Shown one piece after another: positions 29,839-42,749 of a DNA stretch of 64,000 nucleotides (within the stretch, counting starts at the first letter, position 1; each line of letters starts with the position of its first letter). The DNA comes from Euleptes europaea (taxonomy: Eukaryota > Chordata > Lepidosauria > Squamata > Sphaerodactylidae): the NCBI RefSeq assembly GCF_029931775.1, contig NC_079312.1, positions 10,733,821 through 10,797,820 of the forward strand, written 5' to 3'. The notes beneath the pieces are model-generated. The model saw nothing but the letters and a program-made list of their open reading frames with translations. It was not told the DNA's origin and did not search any database. The position numbers and the translations under genes are program-made.

Positions 29839-30220
29839 AAATGCCCGTAGCTCCCGTTTTCTACTTCAACCTTTCCATTTTGAGGCAGAGTGGTTCTCCC
29901 ACAGTCTGTTGTTTGAGTGATGGTGGCTGGTGGGAGGAGAGGAGGAACGGCATTGTTGATTTCACAAGGCCGGAGGGTGAATTTCCCACCCTGGTGCTTA
30001 CAACCCTGCCTTTGCCTCCTGACAAAGGAGTTGCAGCAATACAGCAAGTAGCTACAGCCTCAGCGCTCATCCTTTCCTGGGAGACTGTAGGCAAAATTAG
30101 ATTTATGTCAAATCACTCCACCCACTAAGACTAACCGCCTTGAAAAATTCAGGGATATTCTTGAAACTCCTTTGCTTTGTAAAGGAGGAAATATTTTCTG
30201 CCCTCCCTGTCTGTGTAGCT
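29839..30220 (+). other. KZFP intron sequence
   Basis: Paralogue of 8281-8666. No exon seen. Confidence 0.5.
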
Positions 30221-30682
30221 TTGTGTCTCTGTTAAGTGCCATCAAGTCGTTTCTGACTCATGGCGACCCTATGAATCAATGTCCTCCCAAAGTGTCCTAT
30301 CCTTAAGAGCCTTGCTCAGATCATGCAAATTGAGGGCCATGGTTTCCTTTATAGAGTCAATCCATCTCTTGTTGGGTCTTCCTCTTTTCCTGCTGCCTTC
30401 AACTTTTCCTAGCATGATTGTCTTTTCCAGTGACTCTTGTCTTCTCATAATATGTCAAAAGTATGACAGCCTCAGTTTAATAATTTTAGCTTCTAGGGTC
30501 AGTTCAACCTTGATTTGGTCTAAAACTCACTGATTTTTTTTATTTTTTTGGGTCCAGGATATCTGTAATACTCTTCTGCAACACCACATTTCAAAGGAAT
30601 CTACTTTCTTCCTATCAGCTTTCTTCATTGTCCAGCTCTCACACCCATACATAGTAATAGGGAATACGATGGCATGAATTAG
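30221..30682 (-). mobile_element. RTE/BovB-like LINE 3' fragment, unit 1
   Basis: Paralogue of 8668-9125. The - strand frame 30715-30527 contains MYGCESWTMKKADRKKVD and EMWCCRRVLQISWTQ, an RTE/BovB ORF2 C-terminus. Confidence 0.7.
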
Positions 30683-30800
30683 AACAAGACCCATCCAGTC
30701 CAGCAGTCTGTTCACACAGTGGCCAACCAGGTGCCTCTAGGAAGCCCCCTAGACGACTGCAGCACCATCCTACCTGTGTTCCCCAGCACCTAAGAAAATT
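30683..30800 (-). mobile_element. CR1 3' end fragment
   Basis: Paralogue of 9126-9255. Confidence 0.7.
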
Positions 30801-31202
30801 AAGAATCTTTTCTGGCTCCTTCATGGCTGCCCTTCCCTGTCTCAATTTCCTTCTGATTTCTTGGCTGCAGTCTCCCTTTCTTCTTTATGGGGACACAAAG
30901 CTGCTTACATTGTTCTCCTCCTCCCTCCATTTGATCCTCACAACCGTCCTGCCAGGTAGGTCTGGCTGAGAGGGTGTGACTGGCACCAGGTCCCCATGTC
31001 TCCTAGATCCTAGTCGGACACTCCAACCCCCACACTGTGCTAGATCTGATAGGACAGGGAAGTTGCTGGGTCCTGTTTGTTTTATAAAGGGGATGTTGAA
31101 GAGCTAATCTGTGCCCAGGATGGTCCAATCCCCTTCATTTTGGGCATTGCAAGTCTCACTTCTTAACTAGAAGCCGGGGGCTAATATTGAGACACGTAAC
31201 TT
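30801..31202 (+). other. KZFP intron sequence
   Basis: Paralogue of 9256-9737 with a small deletion. No exon seen. Confidence 0.45.
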
Positions 31203-31232
31203 TTATTATTATTATTATTATTATCATTATTA
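31203..31232. repeat. (ATT)n microsatellite, short allele
   Basis: About ten ATT units, the paralogue of the longer tract at 9738-9803. Confidence 0.9.
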
Positions 31233-31543
31233 TGAGAGTTATTCCTTCCACCATCAACCATAGCTTTGAATGCAAAAAGCACATGGCATGGGCGGGGGAA
31301 ATCTGGGGGTTTCTTGGTCCAGGGTTTTCCAGTTCCTGGAAATGCTGGCAAAGCTTCTGGGAGCAACCCATTTTCCACTGTATCCATTCTCCCACATCTT
31401 TCCTTCTTCATGGCAACTTCCATTTCCTCGCTATTTTTTTCGTTCATCTCTGCTTCCACCCACCAAACTACTCCCCCATTTTCAGCTTTCCCTCCTTCCC
31501 TCCCTCTTTTCATTCTTGTTTGATATTTGCCTCTCTTTTGCAG

Positions 31544-34500
31544 TTGCAGATGTGAGGGAGATGGTGAGTGAAAAGGAATCTGGAAGGATAGTTGTGGGGA
31601 AAGACTATGATCGGCAGACGGAAGGAAAATCTAGGGATCAAACCGTTCCAAAGCGAGACAGGAGAAGGAGAAGGAAAAGGAAAGCACTACGGAAGACATG
31701 TGAATGCTTGCAGTGTGGAAAGCGCTTCTCACGGAATTGCCATCTAACCGCACATCGAAAGATTCACACAGGGGAGAAGCCATATGAATGCTTGCAGTGT
31801 GGAAAGTGCCTGTCTCGGAATGACCACCTAACTGCACATCAAAAGATTCACACAGGGGAGAAGCTATATGAATGCTTTGAATGTGGAAAGTGCTTCACTT
31901 GCAATGGCTCCCTTACTCAACATCAGAAGATTCACACAGGGGAGAAGCCATATGAATGCTTTCAGTGTGGAAAGTGCTTCTCTTACAGTAACGACCTAAC
32001 TAGACATCACAAGATTCACACAGGGGAGAAGCCATATAAATGCGTGGAGTGTGGAAAGTGCTTCTCTCGGAATAGCATCTTAAGTGAACATCAAAAAATT
32101 CACAGAAGGGAGAAGCCACATAAATGCTTAGAGTGTGGAAAGTGCTTCACTTGCAATGGCTCCCTAACTCAACATCAGAAGATTCACACAGGGGAGAAGC
32201 CATATAAATGCTTGGAATGTGGAAAGTGCTTCTCTCAGAATGGCCACCTAAGTTCACACCTCAGGATTCACACAGGGGAGAAGCCATATAAATGCGTGGA
32301 GTGTGGAAAGTGCTTCTCTCACAATAGTGACCTAATGAAACATCAGAAGATTCACACAGGGTTGAAGCCATATACATGCTTGGAGTGTGGAAAGTGCTTC
32401 TCTCACAATAACGACCTAACTAGACATGAAAAGATTCACACAGGGGAGAAGCCCTATAAATGCTTGAAGTGTGGAAAGTGCTTCTCTCAGAATGCCCACC
32501 TAACTGCACATCAAAATATTCACACAGGGGAGAAGCCATATAAATGCTTGAAGTGTGGAAAGTGCTTCTCTCGGAATAGCACCCTAACTAAACATCAAAG
32601 GGTTCACACAGGACAGAAGCAATTTAAATGCTTGGAGTGTGGAAAGTGCTTCTCTCAGAATGGTGCCCTAACTGAACATCAAAGGCTTCACACAGGACAG
32701 AAGCCATATAAATGCTTTGAGTGTGGAAAGTGCTTCTTTCAGAATTACCACCTAAGTTCACACCTCAAGATTCATACAGGGGAGAAGCCATTTAAATGCT
32801 TGGAGTGTGGAAAGTGCTTCTCTCAGAATGGCAACCTAACTAAACATCAAAGGGTTCACACAGGACAGAAGCCATATAAATGCTTTGAGTGTGGAAAGTG
32901 CTTCTCTCAGAATGGCCACCTAAGTTCACACCTCAAGATTCATACAGGGGAGAAGCCATATAAATGCTTGGAGTGTGGAAAGTGCTTCTCTCTGAATAGC
33001 CACCTTACTGCACATCAGAAGATTCACACAGGGGAGAAGCCATATAAATGCTTGGAGTGTGGAAAGTGCTTCTCTCACAATAACGACCTAACAAAACATC
33101 AGAAGATTCACACAGGGGAGAAGCCATTTGAATGCTTGAAGTGTGGAAAGTGCTTCTCTTGGAATGACAGTCTGACTGCACATCAAAAGATTCACACAGG
33201 GGAGAAGCCATATGAATGCTTTCAGTGTGGAAAGTGCTTCTCTCAGAATGGCAACCTAACTAAACATCAAAGGGTTCACACAGGACAGAAGCCATATAAA
33301 TGCTTTGAGTGTGGAAAGTGCTTCTCTCAGAATGGCCACCTAAGTTCACACCTCAAGATTCATACAGGGGAGAAGCCATATAAATGCTTGGAGTGTGGAA
33401 AGTGCTTCTCTCGAAATGACCACCTAACTGCACATCGAAAGATTCACACAGGGGAGAAGCCATATGAATGCTTGGAGTGTGGAAAGTGCTTCTCTCACAA
33501 TAACGACCTAACAAAACATCAGAAGATTCACACAGGGGAGAAGCCATTTGAATGCTTGGAGTGTGGAAAGTGTTTCTCTTGGAATGACAGTCTGACTGCA
33601 CATCAAAAGATTCACACAGGGGAGAAGCCATATGAATGCTTTCAGTGTGGAAAGTGCTTCTCTTACAGTAACGACCTAACTAGACATCACAGGATTCACA
33701 CAGGGGAGAAGCCATATAAATGCGTGGAGTGTGGAAAGTGCTTCTCTCGGAATAGCATCCTAAGTGAACATCAAAAAATTCACACAGGGGAGAAGCCACA
33801 TAAATGCTTAGAGTGTGGAAAGTGCTTCACTTGCAATGGCTCCCTAACTCAACATCAGAAGATTCACACAGGGGAGAAGCCATATAAATGCTTGGAATGT
33901 GGAAAGTGCTTCTCTCAGAATGGCCACCTAAGTTCACACCTCAAGATTCACACAGGGGAGAAGCCATATAAATGCGTGGAGTGTGGAAAGTGCTTCTCTC
34001 ACAATAGCGACCTAACGAAACATCAGAAGATTCACACAGGGTTGAAGCCATATACATGCTTGGAGTGTGGAAAGTGTTTCTCTCACAATAACGACCTAAC
34101 TAGGCATGAAAAGATTCACACAGGGGAGAAGCCCTATAAATGCTTGAAGTGTGGAAAGTGCTTCTCTCAGAATGCCCACCTAACTGCACATCAAAATATT
34201 CACACAGGGGAGAAGCCATATAAATGCTTGAAGTGTGGAAAGTGCTTCTCTCGGAATAGCACCCTAACTAAACATCAAAGGGTTCACACAGGACAGAAGC
34301 AATTTAAATGCTTGGAGTGTGGAAAGTGCTTCTCTCAGAATGGTGCCCTAACTGAACATCAAAGGCTTCACACAGGACAGAAACCATATAAATGCTTTGA
34401 GTGTGGAAAGTGCTTCTTTCAGATTTACCACCTAAGTTCACACCTCAAGATTCATACAGGGGAGATGCCATTTAAATGCTTGGAGTGTGGAAAGTGCTTC

Positions 34501-35061
34501 TCTCAGAATGGCGACCTAACTAAACATCAAAGGGTTCACACAGGACTGAAGCCATATAAATGCTTTGAGTGTGGAAAGTGCTTCTTTCAGAATTACCACC
34601 TAAGTTCACACCTCAAGATTCATACAGGGGAGAAGCCATTTAAACGATTGGAGTGTGGAAAGTGCTCCTCTCAGAATGGTGCCCTAACTAAACATCAAAG
34701 GGTTCACACAGGACAGAACCCATATAAATGCTTTGAGTGTGGAAAGTGCTTCTCTCAGAATGGCCACCTAAGTTCACATCTCAAGATTCATATAGGGGAG
34801 AAGCCATATAAATGCTTGGAGTGTGGAAAGTGCTTCTCTCTGAATAGCCACCTTACTGCGCATCAGAAGATTCACACAGGGGAGAAGCCATATAAATGCG
34901 TGGAGTGTGGAAAGTGCTTCTCTCACAATAACGACCTAACAAAACATCAGAAGATTCACACAGGGGAGAAGCCATATAAATGTTCGGAGTGTGGAAAGTG
35001 CTTCACTTGCAATGGCTCCCTAAATAAACATCAGAAGATTCATACAGGGGAGAAGCCATAA
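31544..35061 (+). CDS. C2H2 zinc-finger exon, 40 fingers (unit 1 KZFP)
   Basis: Terminal exon of a KRAB zinc-finger repressor. Acceptor ctcttttgcag at 31533-31543, with an alternative 6 nt on. Phase 1 start fits either KRAB exon, 17098 or 25214. The linker contains [11 protein letters not shown], a likely NLS. From 31699 exactly forty 28-residue fingers run to TAA at 35059-35061, an exceptionally long array for a KZFP. Fingers 4-14 reappear as 24-34, and 15-18 as 20-23, so the array grew by block duplication. Finger 36 has lost its first Cys (FKRLECGKC) and should not bind zinc normally; finger 2 reads CGKCL and finger 36 CGKCS. Linkers vary (TGQKP, TGLKP, TGQKQ, RREKP, IGEKP). All but finger 1 carry the extra Cys of CGKC. 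At three bases per finger the array could contact up to about 120 bp; the target is unknown. Confidence 0.93.
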
Positions 35062-35235
<174 letters not shown>

Positions 35236-36523
35236 CTGAATATCAGTGCCAGGAACAATGAAGGAATTTGATTGATTTGAAATGTGGTGATGTTCGAGAG
35301 TGTTATGGATAGTGTGGAATGCCAAGAAGATTTGGTTTATACTCCAATTTTCTATCTAGTAAGGAGTCTCAAAGCAGCTTGCAATCACCTTTCCTTCCCA
35401 CCCCCACAACAGGCATCTTGTGAGGTTTGTGGGGCTGAGTGAGATCTGAGAAAATGGTGCCTAGCCCAAAATCTCCCAACAGGTTTCATGTGGAGGAACG
35501 GGGAAAGCAGTCTGGTTCTCCAGATTACAGTCTGTTGCTCTGAACTTTTATACCACATGCTAGGTTCTAGATCAAATCAAGCCTGAACTGCTCCTAGAAG
35601 CTGAAATGATGGTAGCGATTGTACTTTGGCCACATGATGAGAAGATAAGTGTCACTGGAAAAGACAATTAAAAGTTAAAGGCAGTAGGAAAAGAAGAAGG
35701 CTCGAGATGGATTGGTTGTATAGCAGAACATTGCTCTGACACAATGACTTTATGTTTCACACCAGAAGCAATGCTGAATATCTTAGTCACTCCAAATTAC
35801 TTCTCCCCACCCCTGAATTTTCCAGCCTGAATGCCACTGCCATCTGGTGACCATATCTGCTGTGGAAGTGTCCTTGGGAGAAAGGGTCTCCTTAAGAGTC
35901 ATTAAAGGGAGGCAAGAACTGCTAGGAGAAGGGGGGAATAAAAGTCTGGAGTGGGAGGAATTGGGTCTCTGGCACAGGCTGGAAGTTGAGCAGGAAACCA
36001 ACCAGTCAAGTTGGGTGGGAGTCCTTGCACCCTGAAGGAATTGTAAACCCAGTGAGACCTGACAGGCAGGATCCCTGCCCAGGAATACACTGTTTCAGGG
36101 TGATGGTGAAATATGTAGTACCAAAAATAAAGGGAATCAGACCTTCCTGGTACAGATTAGCTGCACAACATCACTTGAGTGTTTGCGATGGAAGCAAAGG
36201 TTTACTGATTAGAAGCCAGGAATTGCCAGCAGCACAGACAGGGAAGGTGGAAAATACTACCTTGTGAAAAAAACCCAGAGAGGGGGTTTTAACCTGATCC
36301 TTAGAGTCATCATGAAGAGCAAAAGATGGGAACCATTTTGCCAGATTTGCCCTCCTGATGCCTCACTTATGCTGATCTTCCTATCTTCGTGTATGTCAGT
36401 TCATGCTAGGGAGTTTGATGTTTTTATTCCACCTACTCACTACCCTCATGTAACTGAACCTTTTAATATTCCTTTTAATAAAGCCTAATGCTTTTTATTG
36501 GTGTGGTTTACTGTGCATGCAAG
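35236..36523 (+). other. ZNF 3' region, unit 1
   Basis: Paralogous to 13236-14508, including the RTE/BovB-like fragment at about 35612-35760. No gene seen. Confidence 0.5.
36477..36482 (+). promoter_or_regulatory. Candidate polyadenylation signal AATAAA, unit 1
   Basis: AATAAA in ccttttaataaagcctaatg, conserved with 14468-14473. The LTR element begins only 42 bp downstream, so it could alter 3'-end formation of the 40-finger gene. Confidence 0.45.
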
Positions 36524-38470
36524 TGTCGTGGTTCGGGCCGTTAAGTGCCTACACTCTTAGAATGTACCATTTACTGAGAAATGGAGTTATCTTATTCAGC
36601 GAGACACCACTAGACCGGAATCAACGGTTCCTAGAAACTTGTTATTGCTTCTAGGACATCTCTTGAACACGCCAATAAATTTATAATAATGGACAAGAGT
36701 AGAAGTATATATAAAAAACACATTTATTTACATTATACAATATATGCTTTTTGGTTGCAAAGCCTTAAAATATCATATAAGGAGAGACATCATTAGTCTT
36801 AAACATGTTTATGTAGCAAGTAATCATTCACATTATGCCTCCATAAAGAAGTATCTTAGACAGAATATACTCATAAAGTATCCTTAGTGCAATGCACCTT
36901 CATTCAGAATATAAGGTTACAGAAATCCTGTCAAAATATGGTTAATTCTTTGGAGAAAGATTTGGTTAGAAGCATCCTAACTTAAATCATTCAAAACATC
37001 ATAACATTTCTGTACAGAAGACACACTATACCTTGCTGTGTCATCTGTGTCACCTGGAGTCCTTTAAAGACTTCTATTAATATTCTTAACTGATCATCAT
37101 TAAGATCAGGCATTGTGTATGTACATGCTATGCATGCTCTTTCTAGTTTTAGACAGCAATGCTGAATATATAAATACTATGTGTTAGCTTAAAGCTATTT
37201 ACAGTCTCTTTGACTGTGCCAATCTGTGTATGTGCATTGTGCATATCTCACAGAGTACAGAGAATCTCCTTTCCCTTCAGGAACTTCTCTGGTCTCTTGC
37301 TCTGAGGAGGTTCAGAAGTCCCTCTGTTAAGTAGAGGACGTTCTGACACAATCTCAGAGGTCTAGCTATTATCCCTGTATTCAGGATGCTTCTTAGCATT
37401 GGTAAGCCAAATAGGCTTAGTTTGTAAGAATCCATAAATCTGATGGACTCTCAGTGTTCCAATACATGGAAAGATCACTGCACTTAGATTCCTATTCGAA
37501 GTATAGGAATTCTAAGGGTCTCTATCCTCTTCTAGGAATAGAGCAGTCTCACAAGAAGACTGTAAGTAAGATATGTTGAAATATCCAGATCTTGATATTT
37601 CAAGATATCTCAGAACTACTGTCCACGCAAGAACAGAGTTTCAATGTTTTACATCTCAAGCCTTTTGAGATGGAGGTACTACGCCAGACAGCTGCAGTCT
37701 GCCAGTCATAGCATTCTAAAATGCAAGCTGGACTAAAATGTGGCTGGTATTTATACAATTTCTAGACCCATTAAGAGTGAAGATTGTTCCTTTCTCCTCT
37801 TCCTGAGCCCTCGAAAGGGTACCTTTATTTCCCTTTCTTGTCCAAAACCAGGAGCTTAGTGGCTTCTTTTCCTGTCTTCTGATATCTTGTTGTCCAAATA
37901 TGGACATCCTTCCCTTTCAGTCCTCTGTGCCTAAAGTATAAATCCTCATTTCTGAGTTACATGATCAAGTTACATATTTAATTTCTATACCATCCTCTTC
38001 GCTAGGACTATACGCATTAAATGAGACTACTTAGAAATCTGTAGCACAACGTTTAACTATATAACTCATGAAACATAATTTTAGCTGACATTGTCACTTT
38101 GCAAAGTGTTTTGTTTACATTAGTTAGCAGGTTTGCATTCTGGCAAGATTACAGTAGAGCAAGGAAGCATATTACTCTCATCGTTGAGAGAACTATAATG
38201 CCAACTATTCCAACTATTAATGCACTCTTAGTACATTAAGATTCTGACATCTGGCAGCTAAGTCAGAAAGATGACTTTTACGCTGCCCCTTCAAGGGCAA
38301 GCCAGAGTAACTTTAGTAGTTAGCTTTGATTAGAGCTAACCTTGAGCTAGCCTGTCAGCATGACACAGACTTTCATTATACATTACACAAACCTCTGTAT
38401 GTGTATGATGTGTTTAAGCTCTATATGGAATTAATTCTGCACATGTTCACAAGATACCATGATCATGTCA
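36524..38470 (-). repeat. LTR (3' LTR in element orientation)
   Basis: 1.95 kb. On the - strand it holds a TATA-like tataaata near 37745 and AATAAA near 36722, about 1 kb apart. Confidence 0.88.
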
Positions 38471-41400
38471 GAGACTGCTACACCCTCTCCTATGAACATT
38501 TGCAGCATTTATTCCCGCAAAATATTCAACATGTCACAGAAATACAAAAACACAACTTAGGTACATTCATTAAGTTGTAGAGTCTTTCAATTTTCTTGGA
38601 TCTGTCATTCCAATTTTTTGAATCCTCCATTTTTATCCATTTGTTCATTAGGAAATAGTCCATAAGCAAATCTTCTTATCTGTTCTCACTCCAAGGCTTA
38701 AGGGAGAGAGAGACCCTTAGTTAAAGGGTCCAAGACAGTAAAATAACTTAATTTTGTATAAAGCTTCTCTGCACATTTCAGAGAAGTACTGAAACCAAGT
38801 ATTGAATACAGCAGTATTCTACCTCATTTTATACATTTAAGAATATGATATGGGAATCCATGAGCATAGCATGCCTCATGAATCCCCCCCATGCTTATGG
38901 AATACCATAGAATCAATCACCAAAATTAAGTAGCAGTGAGAAACAGTATCACTATTATATAACAATACAAATCAAACCGATATACAGCAGAGCCATTACA
39001 TGTAGGCTATTACAAAATATTACAAAATAACAATGAAGTACAATGAAGGAGATGCCTTTACATAAGTCTTCATGCCATAATATAATGTCTTCTTTAATCA
39101 GTTGTCTTCAAACATTTGCATCTGTAAATCCATAGTTCTTCCTACCTCAGTGGAGGAAAGTATTTAAAAACAATCTGTTAATTATAATTCCAAAGCATTT
39201 AACAGTAGCTTTACTTTTCAAACCAATTGTGGCATATATGCATTCCTTTTAGCAATGGTTATAATTGCATTGGAAACCTCAGTTTCATAAAAGCTTATTC
39301 AGTGAACGAGAGAGAGTAGAGAGTTACACATATCTTATCTGAAGCTGTTGGCTCTGAGCCCAGACACAGCTCTCTTCATTTTTTCTAAAGTCAAGCCTCG
39401 GCACAGGAAAAAAGTGGTCGTTTTAAAATGTACTGTAAATGATAGAACGCTTGTTCGTTCTTAAAAAAGGTTAATCTCATGTAGATTGAGATGAGCCCTC
39501 AAGTTATGTATGATTTCGTAGGGTTGCATTAAACCCATTCCAGAATTGGTCTTTTTGGCTTTTGGTTTAAAAGCATGGCCAAACGTTTGTCTCAAACAAA
39601 TTGGAGTTGCAAGGTTAACATTGCAATATTCTACAAAAATATGTTCTGGGTTCTTCCCTTCAGATTGACATCCGTACAGTTATAGTTCAATTCTGTATAA
39701 TACTAATACATTCTGAATTGTAACAAACATGAATAGTATATTTATAATATACTCACACACCTACTATATACTCCCATAAATCTTAAGACCTGCTCACTGC
39801 AGAGACCAGAAACTTGTGTCTCCCATAGTGGGCAGCACCTCTTATGGGTGTACAATTTATGTGTGTAAAATGTAAAATGTAAATGTGAGAAGCTTTCACA
39901 TTCTTAATATACAAGTATAGGCAATACCTTACATTCAATTAGGCATATAATCAATTATGCCATACATTCCCTGTGGGAAACATATCATTTTTACCTCCAA
40001 TTACCTGGTGCCATGAAATACTCTAGGAAATATTCTTGTTTACACCCTTGGCATAATCACTTTGTATTCAGCTTTCAAAACTCGAGACCATATTATTTCC
40101 ATCTCTGGATACATATCTTCTTTGAAGCACTTTACTTGCTTGTAGTCATATTTTGCTGAACTTTGAGCTTTTCTCAGCCATGTTAGCCAGCATATGAACA
40201 TCAGTATATAGAAATCTATACAGTCTTGTTTGACTATTCCTTCTTATCACCAAAGCTTCTTTGGAGTATAAACCTACAACATTGTTGTGGTTTTTTATGA
40301 TCTTCCACTTTAAGTTTATCTTCAGGAAGAATAAGATTACAGTTTCTTTCTTTCTGTATCATTTTGTAAAAAATATTATTTCTCATTCTGGTCATCATAA
40401 TACAATTCTTCTTGTTGTGCTGTTTAGTCTTGGATAATCATCCGCAATGAACTCTTTTGTGGGCCATTCACGAAGTTTTCTCCAAGAGGAATAACACAAA
40501 AAAGAGTCTTAATGTCCCGTTTACATAGCTACATATCTTGGAGTTAAGCAAACTGAAGTCCCTCTCCTTAGGATAGAATGAGGTTAAAGCTTCCAGCTTC
40601 TCTTGTATATGGAGCTTCCATCATACAGACTCACTGATCTTTAATTCTTTTTCCAATGGCATTGGAATATACTGTAATATACTGAAGCATAATTATTTCT
40701 TGCTTCTTTATCATAAAGCATTTATGCTAGTCTTGCATTTTCTTCTTGGATGCAAAGTATATAAAAAAGTTCACTGTACCTTTATCAAGGCTGTCTTCAA
40801 TCCTTTGTTGAATGACGAATATGGTTGATATGGTTGTTTCTTCCATATTTCTTCTGACATGAATATTGATTCATCACATTTATGGTATCATCAGTTCCTC
40901 CAGCCCATATAAGTTTGCATTTTAGACAGTCTCTGAGGAGTTTGCCTCAAACTCATAAAGGTCTATCATGAGAGTCCTTATTTCAAAAGTCCTCCGTGCA
41001 AAGGTTTTGACTTGCTGCAATCCGATGTACACCTACTGGGTGGTATCCCAAAGCATCAATTGCTCACAAGCTTAGTGGTATACTTGCTTCTGAGTATATA
41101 AATGGGTTGGATGGATAAACAGTTGTTTTCACGCATAACATATATCACATCATTTTTCAGACATCCATACCTGCTTCTGATGGTTAGTATGGATAACCAG
41201 TGTCGAGTCACCAAGCAGGGGTAGGTTCCAGATCAGAGTTGGTCACTTATTCTGGGGGGTGACTTTTTCTGCCAATTCAATCAGAGACTCATCAAGTTAG
41301 TCTCTATATATTCTCTTCTTCAGCTGCACATCTTATGTAGCAGATGGATTCCAGTACAGTTCAGATACAGTAGGCCTTAGACATCTGTCTGTTGATTATA

Positions 41401-42749
41401 GCTGTGGAGTAAATACAGTTTTACTTACTTCTTTAACAATGATCCCTTTGGGCTATGTTCCATCATATTATGTTCCACTATGTGATTTTCACAACTCTTC
41501 AAAATATTCTCTTCAGATCATTGTTCAATTATTTTCTTCATACATATATGGTCCATTATTCTCAGATGACCTCAGTCTGGTGATGGCATTTCACCAAATT
41601 CTTCTTTCACATCTGCTGGAAAGTAAGATCTAGAACACTTGTACTTTCTGAAAAGTATAACATATACTTATATAAAATATCTCCATGTTTCTGAACATTA
41701 TTATTGGTCTGAGTAACATCAGCTGAACCTTATCCAAATTCCTAGACACCAAGATTCCTTTTACTCTATTTGGAGATAAAAACGAAATATTTTTACAATG
41801 AATCATTGTATATTTTCTTTCAATCATATTTATAATGCATGATATTTACTTAGTAATTACACATTGGGGAACAAATAGGAGTTCAATCCTACTACATGTC
41901 ATTCTGTCCTTTTTTCGCTCCACTTACCCACTACTTAGGGTGTGACAAACGCTCCTGTATTTATGATCATAATTGCCCAGGTTTCAGTTTGTCTATCCAG
42001 CAGACAACTGTTTGTCCTTAGTACAATAATCTCATAATAGCATAATGAGGAACAGAAAAGTGAGTAGCAGACATCCCTTCAACCACCTGAACACTCGTGG
42101 GTTAAGAACCAAGTAAAGAAACATACATTCCATTTCATTAATATTCATTTGTATTCATCATGTTTTACATTCTCTTATATAAATACATGTTTCAGAAATT
42201 CCAGATATTTTCTAATCTGGCATATAGCATTGTATGTGTACCTTAGTACTTCAATTCAACATATCAATACATTTAAAACCTTATGTACCTTAGTACAATC
42301 ATCAATACATCTTAATGTATCTTAATATATCTGACTGCATATCATACAGTTATCACATAGAGTTGCTTACTTGCTCAGCCACTTGTAGGCTGTTATTGAA
42401 AAGACTAGTACAGTATAGTAGCCTTCATTTCTCTATAAGTACTTAGAGAAATGCCCATTGGTTTAGTTGTGCCCTGGCTCAATGTACAGTATACAAAGGG
42501 CAGTAGATTGCAAAGTAATGTTACCTTTACCTTCACCTTATGAAGTCAGTCAAATCCTGACTGTGGTATTGTCATTGTAGTCACTTCTACAAGCTTTGCA
42601 AATATATAGAGCCAAAATCTCCTAAGCCGTGCTTTAGGATCCTGCAGGAATAAATACCAATGGTTTAAATTGTGTGCTTGCAAAACACTCTGAATTCGAA
42701 CCCACGTCTGGATTCAAACCCTTCGCTCTGTCCTGCCGCGGTCGCCAAC
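38471..42749 (-). other. Interior of the LTR element
   Basis: AT-rich 4.3 kb. No gag, pol or env domain is recognised and no frame exceeds about 70 codons. Confidence 0.7.

Noticed and set aside
28929-30047. 372-codon exonuclease-like frame as a host gene
   Set aside because: It is the CR1 endonuclease domain within a broken LINE.
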